NCBI RefSeq assembly: GCF_009725205.1
Contig: NZ_WNZY01000024.1
Location: 1-64,000 of the forward strand
Source: Paenibacillus timonensis
Lineage (GTDB): Bacteria > Bacillota > Bacilli > Paenibacillales > Paenibacillaceae
Reading direction: 5' to 3'
Length of the DNA: 64,000 nt
Part shown: positions 1 through 8,225 of the stretch, piece after piece
Numbering within the stretch: position 1 is the stretch's first letter
How the letters are laid out: each line of letters starts with the position of its first letter
Translations under genes and position numbers: made by a program
Notes under the pieces: model-generated
Database searches by the model: none
Told to the model about the DNA's origin: nothing
The model's input: only the letters and a program-made list of their open reading frames with translations

Positions 1-1
1 A

Positions 2-415
2 TTACCCGAACAAAATGTTGAAATCTAGTGCTGTGTACCTAGTAACGCGTTTTGTTTTTTTTTTTTTTCCAAGAAAAAGCCGCCATACGAGTTCCCTCTC
101 CTTCTGGGGGGCTCGGAGTTTTTTAAAAGAGCCGCCTCCGGCCTCCCCCGCACCTTCGCCTTCGCCAAGCGGCCACGGCGCGCGCTCCGCCGGCAGCTGC
201 TTCGCGATGCCACCGGCCCCATGCTCGGCCAGCGCCGCCGCCAGGCGTGGCCGTTCCGCCAACCGCCGCAGCAGCGCCTGCTTCTCCCGCTCCGCCGATG
301 GAGCCACCGGGATCAACACAACATGATCCGGTTCCAGCTCCACCCGCAGCCCATTCGCTTCATAGCGGACCCGCGGCTCTCCGGGTTCCAGCGCAACCGT
401 CTTGGGCCTGGTCAT
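2..415 (-). CDS. Hypothetical protein with a poly-lysine tail and an A14 run
   Basis: I do not recognise this protein of about 137 residues. The start at 415 is chosen because a GAGGAGG ribosome site lies 6-12 bases upstream; a longer reading frame begins at 436 without such a site. The N-terminal half is charged and mentions a short beta-rich stretch (VRYEANGLRVELEPDHVVLIPV), the middle is Gly/Ala/Glu-rich, and the C-terminus is strongly basic. The coding strand contains 14 consecutive A residues (complement of 55-68) encoding part of the lysine run, a slippage-prone tract that would change the last 20 or so residues. It follows the SNF2 helicase by 54 bases in the same direction, so co-transcription is likely. 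No function is claimed. Confidence 0.5.
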   Translation of the reverse strand: MTRPKTVALEPGEPRVRYEANGLRVELEPDHVVLIPVAPSAEREKQALLRRLAERPRLAAALAEHGAGGIAKQLPAERAPWPLGEGEGAGEAGGGSFKKLRAPQKERELVWRLFLGKKKKTKRVTRYTALDFNILFG

Positions 416-469
416 GCGTATTCCTCCTCGTAGCAAGATATTTGTCTTCCTATGCGTGAACTCTTATTT

Positions 470-3400
470 TCAGCCGAACGCTCCTTCCGGAAACAGCCCG
501 CCTTCCTGCAACACGATCAAGCTCCGCAGCTCCTCATCGCTCATTTCCGTCAGCCATTGCTCGCCAGAGCCAACCACCTGCTCGGACAGCGACTTTTTCC
601 GCTCGATTAATTCGTCGATCCGCTCCTCCAGCGTTCCTTGGCAAATCAGCTTATGCACCTCAACGTTCTTCTGCTGTCCGATCCGGAACACCCGGTCCGT
701 CGCCTGGTTCTCCACGGCCGGGTTCCACCACCGGTCATAGTGGACGACGTGGTTAGCCCGAGTCAGGTTGAGACCGACCCCACCCGCCTTCAGCGATAAC
801 ACGAAGATCGGTGAGCCCTCGCCGTCCTGAAATGCCCGCACCATGGTATCTCGGTCCGCCTTCGGCACTCCGCCGTGAAGAAAAAACGGCCGGACGCCGT
901 ACCGCTCTGCGAGCCGCTCCTTCAGCAGCTCGCCCATCCGCACGTATTGGGTGAAAATCAACGCGGCTTCCCCACTGTCCATAATCAGATCAAGTAATTC
1001 GCCGAGCCGCTCCATCTTGCCCGAGCGCCCGAAGGCGACCGACTCCGATGTCCGGACTCCTTGAACCAGCTCGGGATGATCGCAGATTTGCTTCAGCCGC
1101 GTCAAGGAAGATAGCACCAAACCCTTGCGGGCAATGCCGTTATGGTTGCCGATCCGACCGAGCAACTCCGCCGTCACCGTTTGGTACAAGCGGGCTTGTT
1201 CGACGGTTAGCGAGCAGTAGGATTTCAGCTCGATTTTCTCCGGCAGGTCCTTGCGGATGTCCGGGTCGCTCTTGAGACGGCGCAGCAAGAACGGCGCAAC
1301 TAGCTTCCGCAGCTTCTGCAGCTCAGCCGTTTGCTGCTCTCCCCCGGCTCCGGTATAACGTGTCCGAAACGAAGCGTGCGTGCCCAGGTACCCGGGATTA
1401 AGAAACTGAAAGATCGACCATAGCTCACTCAGCCGGTTTTCGACAGGGGTGCCCGTCATGGCGATCCGATGCGGCGCACTGAGCTTCATCACGCTTTGCG
1501 CCTGCTTGGTGCCATAATTTTTGATATATTGGGCTTCGTCCAGCACGACCGTCGTCCAATCCGCCGACCGGAGTTCCTTGGCATCTCGACCAGCCAACTG
1601 ATACGTTGTCAGGATGACGTCGCATGTCTGGTACTCCTGCAGGAAGCGCTCGTCGCGGTAGCGGTCGCTCCCATGATGCACGTACAGGCGCAGCCCCGGA
1701 GCAAAACGGGTGAACTCGCGCTGCCAGTTGCCCAGCAGAGAGGTTGGGCAAATGATCAGGCTTTTTCCCCTCGTCTGCGAGGCGTCATCCAACAGCACGG
1801 AGATGACCTGGACCGTTTTTCCCAAGCCCATATCGTCGGCCAGCAAGGCGCCGAACCCGAGCTCGCGCATTGTGGTCAGCCACTGGTATCCCCGCTCTTG
1901 ATAGGGCCGCAGCGTCCCGTTCAACCCGGGGGGCACAGGCCGCGGCCGAGGTTGACGGACCGCAGCACCGGTCATCAACAGGGATAACATCCCGGTGGTT
2001 TCGATCCCGGCGATATCTACGCCTTCCAGTTGGATATCCTCCTCACCGGAAGCCAAATGCATCAATTCCCGGAAGGTTAGGGTTCCATTCTCATGGCGCT
2101 TCATAAACTTGAGCACCTGACGAATTTCCTTCACATCTACTTCAATCCATTCGCCGCGAAAAAAAACGAGTGGCAGCTTCGCCGACGCCAACTCGGCCAG
2201 TTCTTCCCGGGTCAGTTCGCGGTCGCCAAGCAGCGCCTCCGCTTCAAAAGCGACCAGTTGGTCCACGCCCAGCTTCGACATTCCCGCCGTCCCGCTATCC
2301 GGCAATCCACCCGCAAAACCCTGGGTTTTGATACGAATGCTGGCGGGACGACGCCCCTCTCGGGTCCAGCGGCTTGGCATTTGCACGGTTACTCCGTGCT
2401 TTCGCAGCGCCGGTACCGACTTGCTTAAGAACGCAAACACTTCTTCCGGTTCCAGGATGAGTTCCTGCGGACGCGGGGCCTCCAGGGCAGCGGCGACTTC
2501 CCGGGATACGTCAGCCCCCTTGTTCAACCGCAGCAGGAAATTCTCCTGCACATTCCGGTACAGGAGACCGTGAATTTCCATGTCCGGCTCGGGGTAACTC
2601 CAGATAAGTCCAGCCGGCAGCAGCACGCGGGTGTCCTCGGCTCCTTCAGCCCAAAGGCTAAGCCGCCAGGTCGAAGTCGCTGCCGCAGCTCGATCCTCCT
2701 CCGTCGCTTCGCCGCCCCCTTGGTAAGGCTCCACGCGAAGGCATAAGCGCAAGCTTCCGGTCGCCAGACCGTCGGCCTCGGGTTCCTCGGCCCGGGGACG
2801 TCCGCCTCCGGCAGCGGCAACGTCTGCACTCAGCTGCTCTAGCTCCGCCGCACTCCCTTGAATATCTGCGGGTTGCCCACCGGTTAGCAGGCCGTTCCAC
2901 CACAGCTCGGATAGTGGCGAGGAACCCCGGTGATAGTCCGCCCGGCTGGGATTCAGCTTCCGCCCTAAATCCTGAACCGCCCCGCGCGTTTCGTGATCGA
3001 TCATTGCGGTTAAAAACGAGTGCAGCACCGCCATCTGCCGGTCCTCCAGCGATCCCTCGTCTTCGGAGGATGCCCCGGCCCCCGTTTGAACCGCGGCTAA
3101 GCAAATCGGCGGCATCGCACCGGCAAGTCGCTGAAACCGGGCCGCATCCTCCGGCTCTGTCAGCGATGGCCCCCAGGCTGCCCGCATTTGCCCCTGCGCC
3201 CCGCGCCGCCGTCCGGTGGCAGCCACCGGGCGTATGTTCGGCGCGATCCGGCCGCGCAGCAGCAGTTCCAAGGCAAACCGGGCTGCTTTGCTCCAATAGC
3301 CCATTTCTGCTCCCGGTTTGATCCCTTGCTCCTCCCAGACCGATTCGTCCCATTGCAGCAGCAGGCGCCACGCCTCGGGTACGGGCAAAGCCAATCCCTC

Positions 3401-3637
3401 CAGCGATCGTCCGACTAAACTCCGCCGTTCTCCGCTCTTATAGGACCTCCGCACGGAAGAGACCGGATACCTAACCTCCGCGAGTCGCAGCACGGCATGC
3501 TGAAAAGGGCGGACTCCCGGCTCCAGCTCCTTGCGCCGGAGCACTGCGGTCCAAGCATCCACCTTCGACTCCGATACTTCTCCGGAGAAGCAAAACAATA
3601 TGTCGCCCAACCATATTCCGTAAAGACGTTGATTCAT
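470..3637 (-). CDS. SNF2/RapA-type DEAD/DEAH-like helicase
   Basis: ATP-dependent SWI2/SNF2-family DNA translocase of about 1055 residues, similar in layout to B. subtilis YwqA. The N-terminal half is the poorly conserved SNF2-associated region; the core occupies roughly residues 590-1040. Visible motifs: ADDMGLGKT (motif I), LDEAQYIKN (motif II, DEAQ rather than DEAH), MTGTPVENRL (motif III) and, in the second RecA lobe, YDRWWNPAVENQATDR followed by RIGQ. Start 3637 is preferred because GGGAG precedes it; an upstream in-frame start at 3688 lacks a clear ribosome site. Partners in related genomes are often SWIM zinc-finger proteins, but none is seen here. Role in repair or transcription recycling is inferred from the family. 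Confidence 0.93.
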   Translation of the reverse strand: MNQRLYGIWLGDILFCFSGEVSESKVDAWTAVLRRKELEPGVRPFQHAVLRLAEVRYPVSSVRRSYKSGERRSLVGRSLEGLALPVPEAWRLLLQWDESVWEEQGIKPGAEMGYWSKAARFALELLLRGRIAPNIRPVAATGRRRGAQGQMRAAWGPSLTEPEDAARFQRLAGAMPPICLAAVQTGAGASSEDEGSLEDRQMAVLHSFLTAMIDHETRGAVQDLGRKLNPSRADYHRGSSPLSELWWNGLLTGGQPADIQGSAAELEQLSADVAAAGGGRPRAEEPEADGLATGSLRLCLRVEPYQGGGEATEEDRAAAATSTWRLSLWAEGAEDTRVLLPAGLIWSYPEPDMEIHGLLYRNVQENFLLRLNKGADVSREVAAALEAPRPQELILEPEEVFAFLSKSVPALRKHGVTVQMPSRWTREGRRPASIRIKTQGFAGGLPDSGTAGMSKLGVDQLVAFEAEALLGDRELTREELAELASAKLPLVFFRGEWIEVDVKEIRQVLKFMKRHENGTLTFRELMHLASGEEDIQLEGVDIAGIETTGMLSLLMTGAAVRQPRPRPVPPGLNGTLRPYQERGYQWLTTMRELGFGALLADDMGLGKTVQVISVLLDDASQTRGKSLIICPTSLLGNWQREFTRFAPGLRLYVHHGSDRYRDERFLQEYQTCDVILTTYQLAGRDAKELRSADWTTVVLDEAQYIKNYGTKQAQSVMKLSAPHRIAMTGTPVENRLSELWSIFQFLNPGYLGTHASFRTRYTGAGGEQQTAELQKLRKLVAPFLLRRLKSDPDIRKDLPEKIELKSYCSLTVEQARLYQTVTAELLGRIGNHNGIARKGLVLSSLTRLKQICDHPELVQGVRTSESVAFGRSGKMERLGELLDLIMDSGEAALIFTQYVRMGELLKERLAERYGVRPFFLHGGVPKADRDTMVRAFQDGEGSPIFVLSLKAGGVGLNLTRANHVVHYDRWWNPAVENQATDRVFRIGQQKNVEVHKLICQGTLEERIDELIERKKSLSEQVVGSGEQWLTEMSDEELRSLIVLQEGGLFPEGAFG

Positions 3638-3815
3638 GATGATCTCCCGTCGGTTATCCTGATTCCTACCAAAATTCATTACTAACATCTTATACGAAAA
3701 ACGCCGCTTATAAAACCGTCTTCCCTCCCGCCTTCTCTACTTCGCCAGAAGCGCCCTGATCTTTAGAAGAACCAACCGTGAGGTACGATCCATCGCACAA
3801 CTTTAGTGCCGGCCT

Positions 3816-3996
3816 ATTGTATTCGGTTTTTCGTATCTAATACCGTGCTATTGTCAAAAAATTTCGCAATGTATTCAAAATTTCATACAGATTGTCGGCT
3901 AATGTCCCCTGAATGGGCAAATAAGTATGAAATTTCATATACATTCCGTTGAAATCTCCAAATTTGCCCCAATGTGTTCGGTTTTTCGCATACATT
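3816..3996. repeat. Four-unit intergenic palindromic element (GTATtc type)
   Basis: Four related units begin at about 3816, 3868, 3922 and 3971, spaced 49-54 bp. Each is itself roughly palindromic with ends reading AATGTAT/ATACATT. Units 1 and 4 share TTCGGTTTTTCG; units 2 and 3 share AAATTTCATA and lie in opposite orientation. No reading frame of note runs through it. It shares its spacing plan with the elements at 14.7, 29.8, 39.7 and 52.0 kb although its core sequence is different. Confidence 0.7.
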
Positions 3997-3999
3997 AGC

Positions 4000-4190
4000 G
4001 CCTTACGTCCCTTACGCCCTTTCGGCTATCGTCTTCCTTACCGACTTTCGCCCTTTCCGCCTCATCGCCTTCCCCACCGCCATACATCTTTTCCGCCTCA
4101 TTGCCTTCCCTATCGCCTTACACCTTTTCCACCTCATCGCCATTCGCCATATTGCCTTATCGCCTCATTCTTCGGGACCCTCCGACATTC
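4000..4190. repeat. Pyrimidine-rich degenerate tandem repeat
   Basis: The plus strand is almost purine-poor here and repeats phrases such as CGCCTCATCGCCTTCC and CGCCTTACACCTTTTCC every 25-40 bases. Short open frames across it encode only repetitive Leu/Pro/His/Ser-type peptides and are not believed to be genes. It lies between the SNF2 helicase start and the ridA terminator. Confidence 0.55.
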
Positions 4191-4219
4191 AGGCAACTAG
4201 CGGTAATTCTTCTTGCGAT

Positions 4220-4257
4220 AAAAAAGCCGCCGAAAGGCTTTCGCCTCCGGCAGCTTT
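4220..4257 (-). terminator. Rho-independent terminator of ridA
   Basis: On the minus strand a stem AAAGCTGCCG / CGGCGGCTTT, with an inner AGGC/GCCT stem, is followed by a run of T. It lies 30 bases after the ridA stop. Confidence 0.85.
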
Positions 4258-4289
4258 CCCGACTCAACGAGCCGGATCTTGGGCTTTCG

Positions 4290-4667
4290 TTATTTGACCG
4301 CGATAACCTCGATTTCAACCAGGCCGTCCTTTGGCAGGCGAGCTACTTCAACAGCGCTGCGTGCAGGAAATGGCTCGGCAAAAAACGAACCGTACACTTC
4401 GTTCACCTTCGCAAAATCATTCATGTCCTTCAGAAATACGGTCGTCTTGATGACCTTGTCCAATCCGCTCCCAGCAGCAGCCAGCACGGCCTGAACGTTC
4501 CGCAACGATTGTGCGGCCTGCGCTTCGACCCCTTCCGCGAGCTGACCGGTTTCCGGTACCAGCCCCAACTGACCGGAAGTGAAGATCAAATCGCCCAACT
4601 GAATCCCTTGCGAATACGGGCCAATCGCACCCGGCGCGGACGTCGTGGAAATTACATGTTTCTCCAT
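4290..4667 (-). CDS. ridA: RidA family reactive enamine/imine deaminase
   Basis: A 125-residue member of the RidA/YjgF/YER057c/UK114 family, which hydrolyses reactive 2-aminoacrylate and related enamines released by PLP enzymes, giving ketoacid and ammonia in the cytosol. The full family length is present: the N-terminal APGAIGPYSQG, the TSGQLGL segment, the Arg in FPARSAVEV that binds the substrate carboxylate, and a C-terminal VEIEVIA. It lies 67 bases downstream of the histidine kinase gene on the same strand and ahead of a strong terminator, so it is the last gene of that transcript or has its own promoter in the gap. Nothing in the context ties it functionally to the kinase. Confidence 0.95.
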   Translation of the reverse strand: MEKHVISTTSAPGAIGPYSQGIQLGDLIFTSGQLGLVPETGQLAEGVEAQAAQSLRNVQAVLAAAGSGLDKVIKTTVFLKDMNDFAKVNEVYGSFFAEPFPARSAVEVARLPKDGLVEIEVIAVK

Positions 4668-4734
4668 AACCTGTCATCCCATCCTTTCTACACCCATTTT
4701 AACGATAACCGGTCCCTTACGGCAACCCAGACAA

Positions 4735-6156
4735 CTAACTTACCTCGCCGTTATGTTCCCGGGCTGGTTTAAACGGTAAATAGAAAGAAAACGCGCTACC
4801 CTGGCCTTCCTTGCTGGTCATGCAAATGTGACCGCCCAGCAGTCGGGCCAGGTTACTGCTGATCGAAAGGCCCAATCCGGTCCCCCCATATCGCCGGCTA
4901 ATCGAACCGTCCGCCTGCTGAAACGCCTCGAAGACAGCCAACTGCTTGTCCTCGGCTACACCGATGCCCGTGTCCGATACGGTGAAGACGATCCATTCTG
5001 TTTCAGACGTATCGTCCGCCGGCGCTTTGCGGATATCCAGTTCCACCTGCCCCTTATGCGTGAACTTAAATGCGTTGGACAGCAAGTTTCGCAGGATTTG
5101 TATGATCCGCTGCGGATCGGAGATGATTGAATCGGGTAAGCCCGCTTCCTGCGTAATCTTGAATTCAATATTCTTCTGGGCGGCAACCCGCTCGAATTGT
5201 GCCTGCATCCAGACGGGAAGCTCGGCCAAGACTACTTCTTCGGCCGTAATCTCCAGCCGCCCCGCCTCGACCTTGGACAAATCCAGAATGTCGTTGATAA
5301 TCTGCAGCAGCTCATGTCCAGATTTATGAATAATGCGGCCGTATTCCGAGATCTCCTCTCCGGCCTCGTCCGATTCACCGATCATTTCCGCCAGATTGAT
5401 GATGCTGTTTAGCGGCGTACGCAGTTCATGTGACATCGTCGCCAGAAACTCCGATTTGTAACGGGAAGCCTGAGCTAGTTGCTTGGCCCGATCCTCCAGC
5501 CCGATCTTGGCCTTGTGCAGCTCATCAGTCTGTTTACGAAGCAGCTCGTTGGCGTACTTCAGCTCCAGATTTTGCCTCGCTCCAAGTTGGAAATCGCGAA
5601 GAATCAAAGCAAACAGCAGGCTGAGTACGATGCTCATCGGCAGCGCAACCGGCATGACTTCAAACAAATAACGTTGCGCCGGCATGACACCGAATAAGGT
5701 GATGTTTAGGCAGTTCACCAAATTCACGACCAGAATCGTGACCATGCCTTTAACAACAAAGCGATGATGGGTGCGTCGCATCCAAACGTTCAAACCGGCA
5801 CAAACAAAGCCCAGGAGCGTCAGGTTCAGCAAGCCTACCATCGCCGCTTCGCTGTAGCCTAACGTCAACCGGGCCAAACCGATGCCGATCCCGATCAAGA
5901 CCATCGTCAGCGGACTCGAATACACAAAAGCTGCAATAATCAGCGGTACCACGCGTAAATCATACAAAACGTCGTCCGCAAACCGGAAACCAAACTTCAT
6001 GCAGATCCAGCCCGCTAAAATCATTAATAGAACGGACAGCACGTAAAGGGTGTTCTGCGACATTTTTCTCAAACCGTATTTATATAGGATATTGGCCAAA
6101 TATGCCACTGTGATCAACAAACACAGATTCAACACAAAGGCATTACCGATCCCCAT
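4735..6156 (-). CDS. Membrane sensor histidine kinase with 5TMR-LYT-like input domain
   Basis: A 473-residue sensor kinase. Residues 1-190 form six or so hydrophobic segments resembling the 5TM receptor domain of LytS-type kinases (WICMKFGF, VVPLIIAAFVYSSP, GIGIGLARLTLG). A coiled linker leads to HisKA with SHELRTPLN (phospho-acceptor His), then HATPase_c with NLLSNAFKFTH (N box), DTGIGV (G1) and GTGLGLSI (G2). There is no receiver domain, and no response regulator is adjacent. The start follows AGGAG at 7 bases. It lies 39 bases after an HD-GYP gene in the same direction, so the pair is probably one operon coupling signal sensing with cyclic dinucleotide turnover; that link is inference. Confidence 0.92.
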   Translation of the reverse strand: MGIGNAFVLNLCLLITVAYLANILYKYGLRKMSQNTLYVLSVLLMILAGWICMKFGFRFADDVLYDLRVVPLIIAAFVYSSPLTMVLIGIGIGLARLTLGYSEAAMVGLLNLTLLGFVCAGLNVWMRRTHHRFVVKGMVTILVVNLVNCLNITLFGVMPAQRYLFEVMPVALPMSIVLSLLFALILRDFQLGARQNLELKYANELLRKQTDELHKAKIGLEDRAKQLAQASRYKSEFLATMSHELRTPLNSIINLAEMIGESDEAGEEISEYGRIIHKSGHELLQIINDILDLSKVEAGRLEITAEEVVLAELPVWMQAQFERVAAQKNIEFKITQEAGLPDSIISDPQRIIQILRNLLSNAFKFTHKGQVELDIRKAPADDTSETEWIVFTVSDTGIGVAEDKQLAVFEAFQQADGSISRRYGGTGLGLSISSNLARLLGGHICMTSKEGQGSAFSFYLPFKPAREHNGEVS

Positions 6157-6195
6157 ATCCCCACTCCTGTTGCCGAATCGGCTAGCTACTGAAGA

Positions 6196-7701
6196 TCAGC
6201 CGGATTCTTTACTTTGGTTGTCCCGCCGATAATACTGCACGAACAATTCGGCGAAATACGGATCCCATTGGGTTCCGCGGCCTTGCTCCAGAATCTCGAT
6301 GGCTTGGTCTCGCTCCAAACCCTTACGGTAAGGCCGGTCGGAGGTCATGGCATCAAAGGCGTCAGCCACGGCGATAATCCGTCCGAACAGCGAGATCTCT
6401 TCCCCGGCCAATCCATCCGGGTAACCTCCTCCATCGTAACGTTCATGATGCGACCGGACCCCAGGCAAATAAGGGGCCATTGCATCCGCAGGCTCCACCT
6501 GCTTCAAAATCGCCTCTCCGAGCACAGGGTGCTGCTTCACCTGCTCCCATTCCTCTTCGGTCAAACGGCCTTCCTTCAACAAAACGGCATCGCGAATGCC
6601 GATCTTGCCGATATCATGGAGCAGTGCCGACTTACGCAATTCATCGATACGCTCCTCGGACAAATGGGCCAGTTGGCCGATTTTGACGGCGTATTCCGCA
6701 ACTCGCAGGGAATGGCCGGCCGTATATGGATCGCGGGCATCCAGCGCTGCCGCCAGAGTAGCGAAATAGCTATCCACCAACTGGCTGTTCAGGGCCGCCT
6801 GGGTTTGCAACCCCCGCAACATATGATTAAATCCCGAGACCAGCCTCGAGAACTCGTCGGAAAACAAGTCGCTTGCTCCCGTTCGGATGTGGCCGGACTT
6901 CACTTCGGCCATCCGTTCGTATAAATGTTGAATAGGCAGCATAATTTCACGCGCCAGCAGCCGAGAGCCGATCAACGCAAAGACGATGCTCACGGCCAAA
7001 ATATACCCGGCCCATTGCCAATAGGTATAGGCCCCATGGCCATAGTCCTCGAGTCGAAATTGCATCGATAAGCTGTACAGCAGCAAAGGAGCCATGCTCA
7101 TCAAGAAAAAGCTCCATTTTAACTTTCGAGATACAGGGACGATAACCCTTCCATGAAGGGATAATTCCTTACCAAACATCTTGCGACTCCAGGCGATGAG
7201 TTCCTCCAGTACCGGTCGGATCGCATAGGAAGTTAAATAGTATTCAACCAAAGCGTGCATGCCGCTTACCAGCATACCGCCCAGGGCGGCAAGCAGCACA
7301 TAGTAAGGCGGAATAGACAAGCGGCCGGCATGGATCAATCCCAGCGTTAAACCTGCACCGGGGACGACCAGACCAAATAAATGCGGACCGAGAATTCGCT
7401 TGACGGCAAGCGAAGGCAATCGGTGTGTGCGTATGTATACATTTTGAAGCGTTTGGTAGCTGCCGACTTCCTCCATGAATACAATATGGATCGGCTTGAT
7501 CTGCCGGGTAAATACGAACCATTCCAGCCCCAGCATGCAGCAGAGCGACAGGCCCAAGATGCAGATCAGCCACGCATATTCCGATGGGGATATATCCAAG
7601 GGCGCAGCGGCGATCAGACTCGCGATCGCGATGAGCGCCAGCAAGGAGCCGGCTGCGTAATTAAGTAAGAGGCGCGAAATAAACGTCCTGTACACCGTCA
7701 A
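6196..7701 (-). CDS. Membrane HD-GYP phosphodiesterase-type protein
   Basis: A 501-residue protein with about six to seven transmembrane segments in the first 270 residues, a HAMP-like linker, and a C-terminal HD-GYP domain (about residues 310-490). Catalytic motifs are intact: the GHSLRVAEYA helix, HDIGKIGI (HD pair), HHERYDGGGYPDGL (HH and GYP) and VADAFDAMTSDRPYR. HD-GYP proteins hydrolyse cyclic di-GMP or related nucleotides at a metal centre. The start is probably TTG at 7701, with AAGG eight bases upstream; no ATG lies close. A kinase gene follows 39 bases downstream, probably as one operon. Substrate specificity cannot be judged from the sequence. Confidence 0.92.
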   Translation of the reverse strand: MTVYRTFISRLLLNYAAGSLLALIAIASLIAAAPLDISPSEYAWLICILGLSLCCMLGLEWFVFTRQIKPIHIVFMEEVGSYQTLQNVYIRTHRLPSLAVKRILGPHLFGLVVPGAGLTLGLIHAGRLSIPPYYVLLAALGGMLVSGMHALVEYYLTSYAIRPVLEELIAWSRKMFGKELSLHGRVIVPVSRKLKWSFFLMSMAPLLLYSLSMQFRLEDYGHGAYTYWQWAGYILAVSIVFALIGSRLLAREIMLPIQHLYERMAEVKSGHIRTGASDLFSDEFSRLVSGFNHMLRGLQTQAALNSQLVDSYFATLAAALDARDPYTAGHSLRVAEYAVKIGQLAHLSEERIDELRKSALLHDIGKIGIRDAVLLKEGRLTEEEWEQVKQHPVLGEAILKQVEPADAMAPYLPGVRSHHERYDGGGYPDGLAGEEISLFGRIIAVADAFDAMTSDRPYRKGLERDQAIEILEQGRGTQWDPYFAELFVQYYRRDNQSKESG

Positions 7702-8049
7702 AGAGGATGCCTTCTTTCCGTTTCGCGATATTTTCGGGCATGCCCGCTTCTATCTATATCGGCAGCAATCATGACTATTTTCATAAGTCGATTGGAACTT
7801 TTTGTGTATAAGCCCTCATTCCGGATGGTCCGATGGCCGCTCGCATGAAAAACTTGCCGATATTTAGTCTTTAAGAACTAGGCACTCAGACCGATTAAGG
7901 ATTAGAGGCAACCTGTTCTTTTCGCCTTCTTATCAGCGCCATCTTAAAAAAATAAATATTTTAAAAATTAGGTAATCGCTTTCAATTGTTGAATCCCTTA
8001 CGGGGCGCCGTCTCCGCCGATTTGGGAAGTTGTTTTATGTCACACCTCA
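7702..8049. other. Divergent intergenic region between HD-GYP and pplA-like genes
   Basis: About 350 bases of AT-rich DNA between two divergently transcribed genes. I see no coding frame of note, no recognisable riboswitch fold and no repeats. It should hold the promoter of the HD-GYP/kinase operon, but I could not pick a convincing -35/-10 pair. Confidence 0.5.
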
Positions 8050-8092
8050 TGTGATTTATTTCACATTAACACCTATTTTAATATGCTAAAAT
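8050..8092 (+). promoter_or_regulatory. Crp/Fnr- or Rex-type operator and promoter of pplA-ndh2
   Basis: A perfect TGTGA-TTTATT-TCACA palindrome lies at 8050-8065. An extended -10 (TGC then TAAAAT) is at 8087-8092, and no good -35 occupies the usual place. The palindrome centre is 29.5 bases before the -10, so it falls at about -41.5 from the likely start, the class II activator position of Crp/Fnr proteins. Rex recognises a very similar sequence, so the regulator is not settled. An alternative promoter (TTCACA at 8060, TATGCT at 8082) would place the site as a repressor. Confidence 0.65.
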
Positions 8093-8170
8093 TCCATCGA
8101 ACAAAGGTTTTGGGACTCCCGGATCCCCCATAAAATCGGCCTTTTTTACCGCCCCGACCTGATTTCCGTT

Positions 8171-8194
8171 ATTAAAATGTCTTCACATTTTAAT
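8171..8194. promoter_or_regulatory. Perfect inverted repeat in the pplA leader
   Basis: Ten-base arms ATTAAAATGT and ACATTTTAAT flank a CTTC loop, 31 bases before the pplA start. It may be a second operator or a 5' mRNA stem. There is no T run suited to a terminator. Confidence 0.6.
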
Positions 8195-8225
8195 ATATAT
8201 ATTTCATTCACTGGAGGTCTCTATC

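Noticed and set aside
3949-4297. Overlapping open frames in the pyrimidine-rich repeat
   Set aside because: Translations are low-complexity Leu/Pro/His/Ser repeats, with no ribosome site; the sequence is better explained as a degenerate tandem repeat.
7702-8049. Cyclic di-GMP riboswitch upstream of the HD-GYP gene
   Set aside because: None of the conserved GEMM aptamer segments could be found on either strand.
8050-8065. Rex as the sole regulator of pplA-ndh2
   Set aside because: The core fits Rex too, and Rex controls ndh in B. subtilis, but the centre position near -41.5 at both EET promoters favours an activator; Rex is kept only as an alternative.
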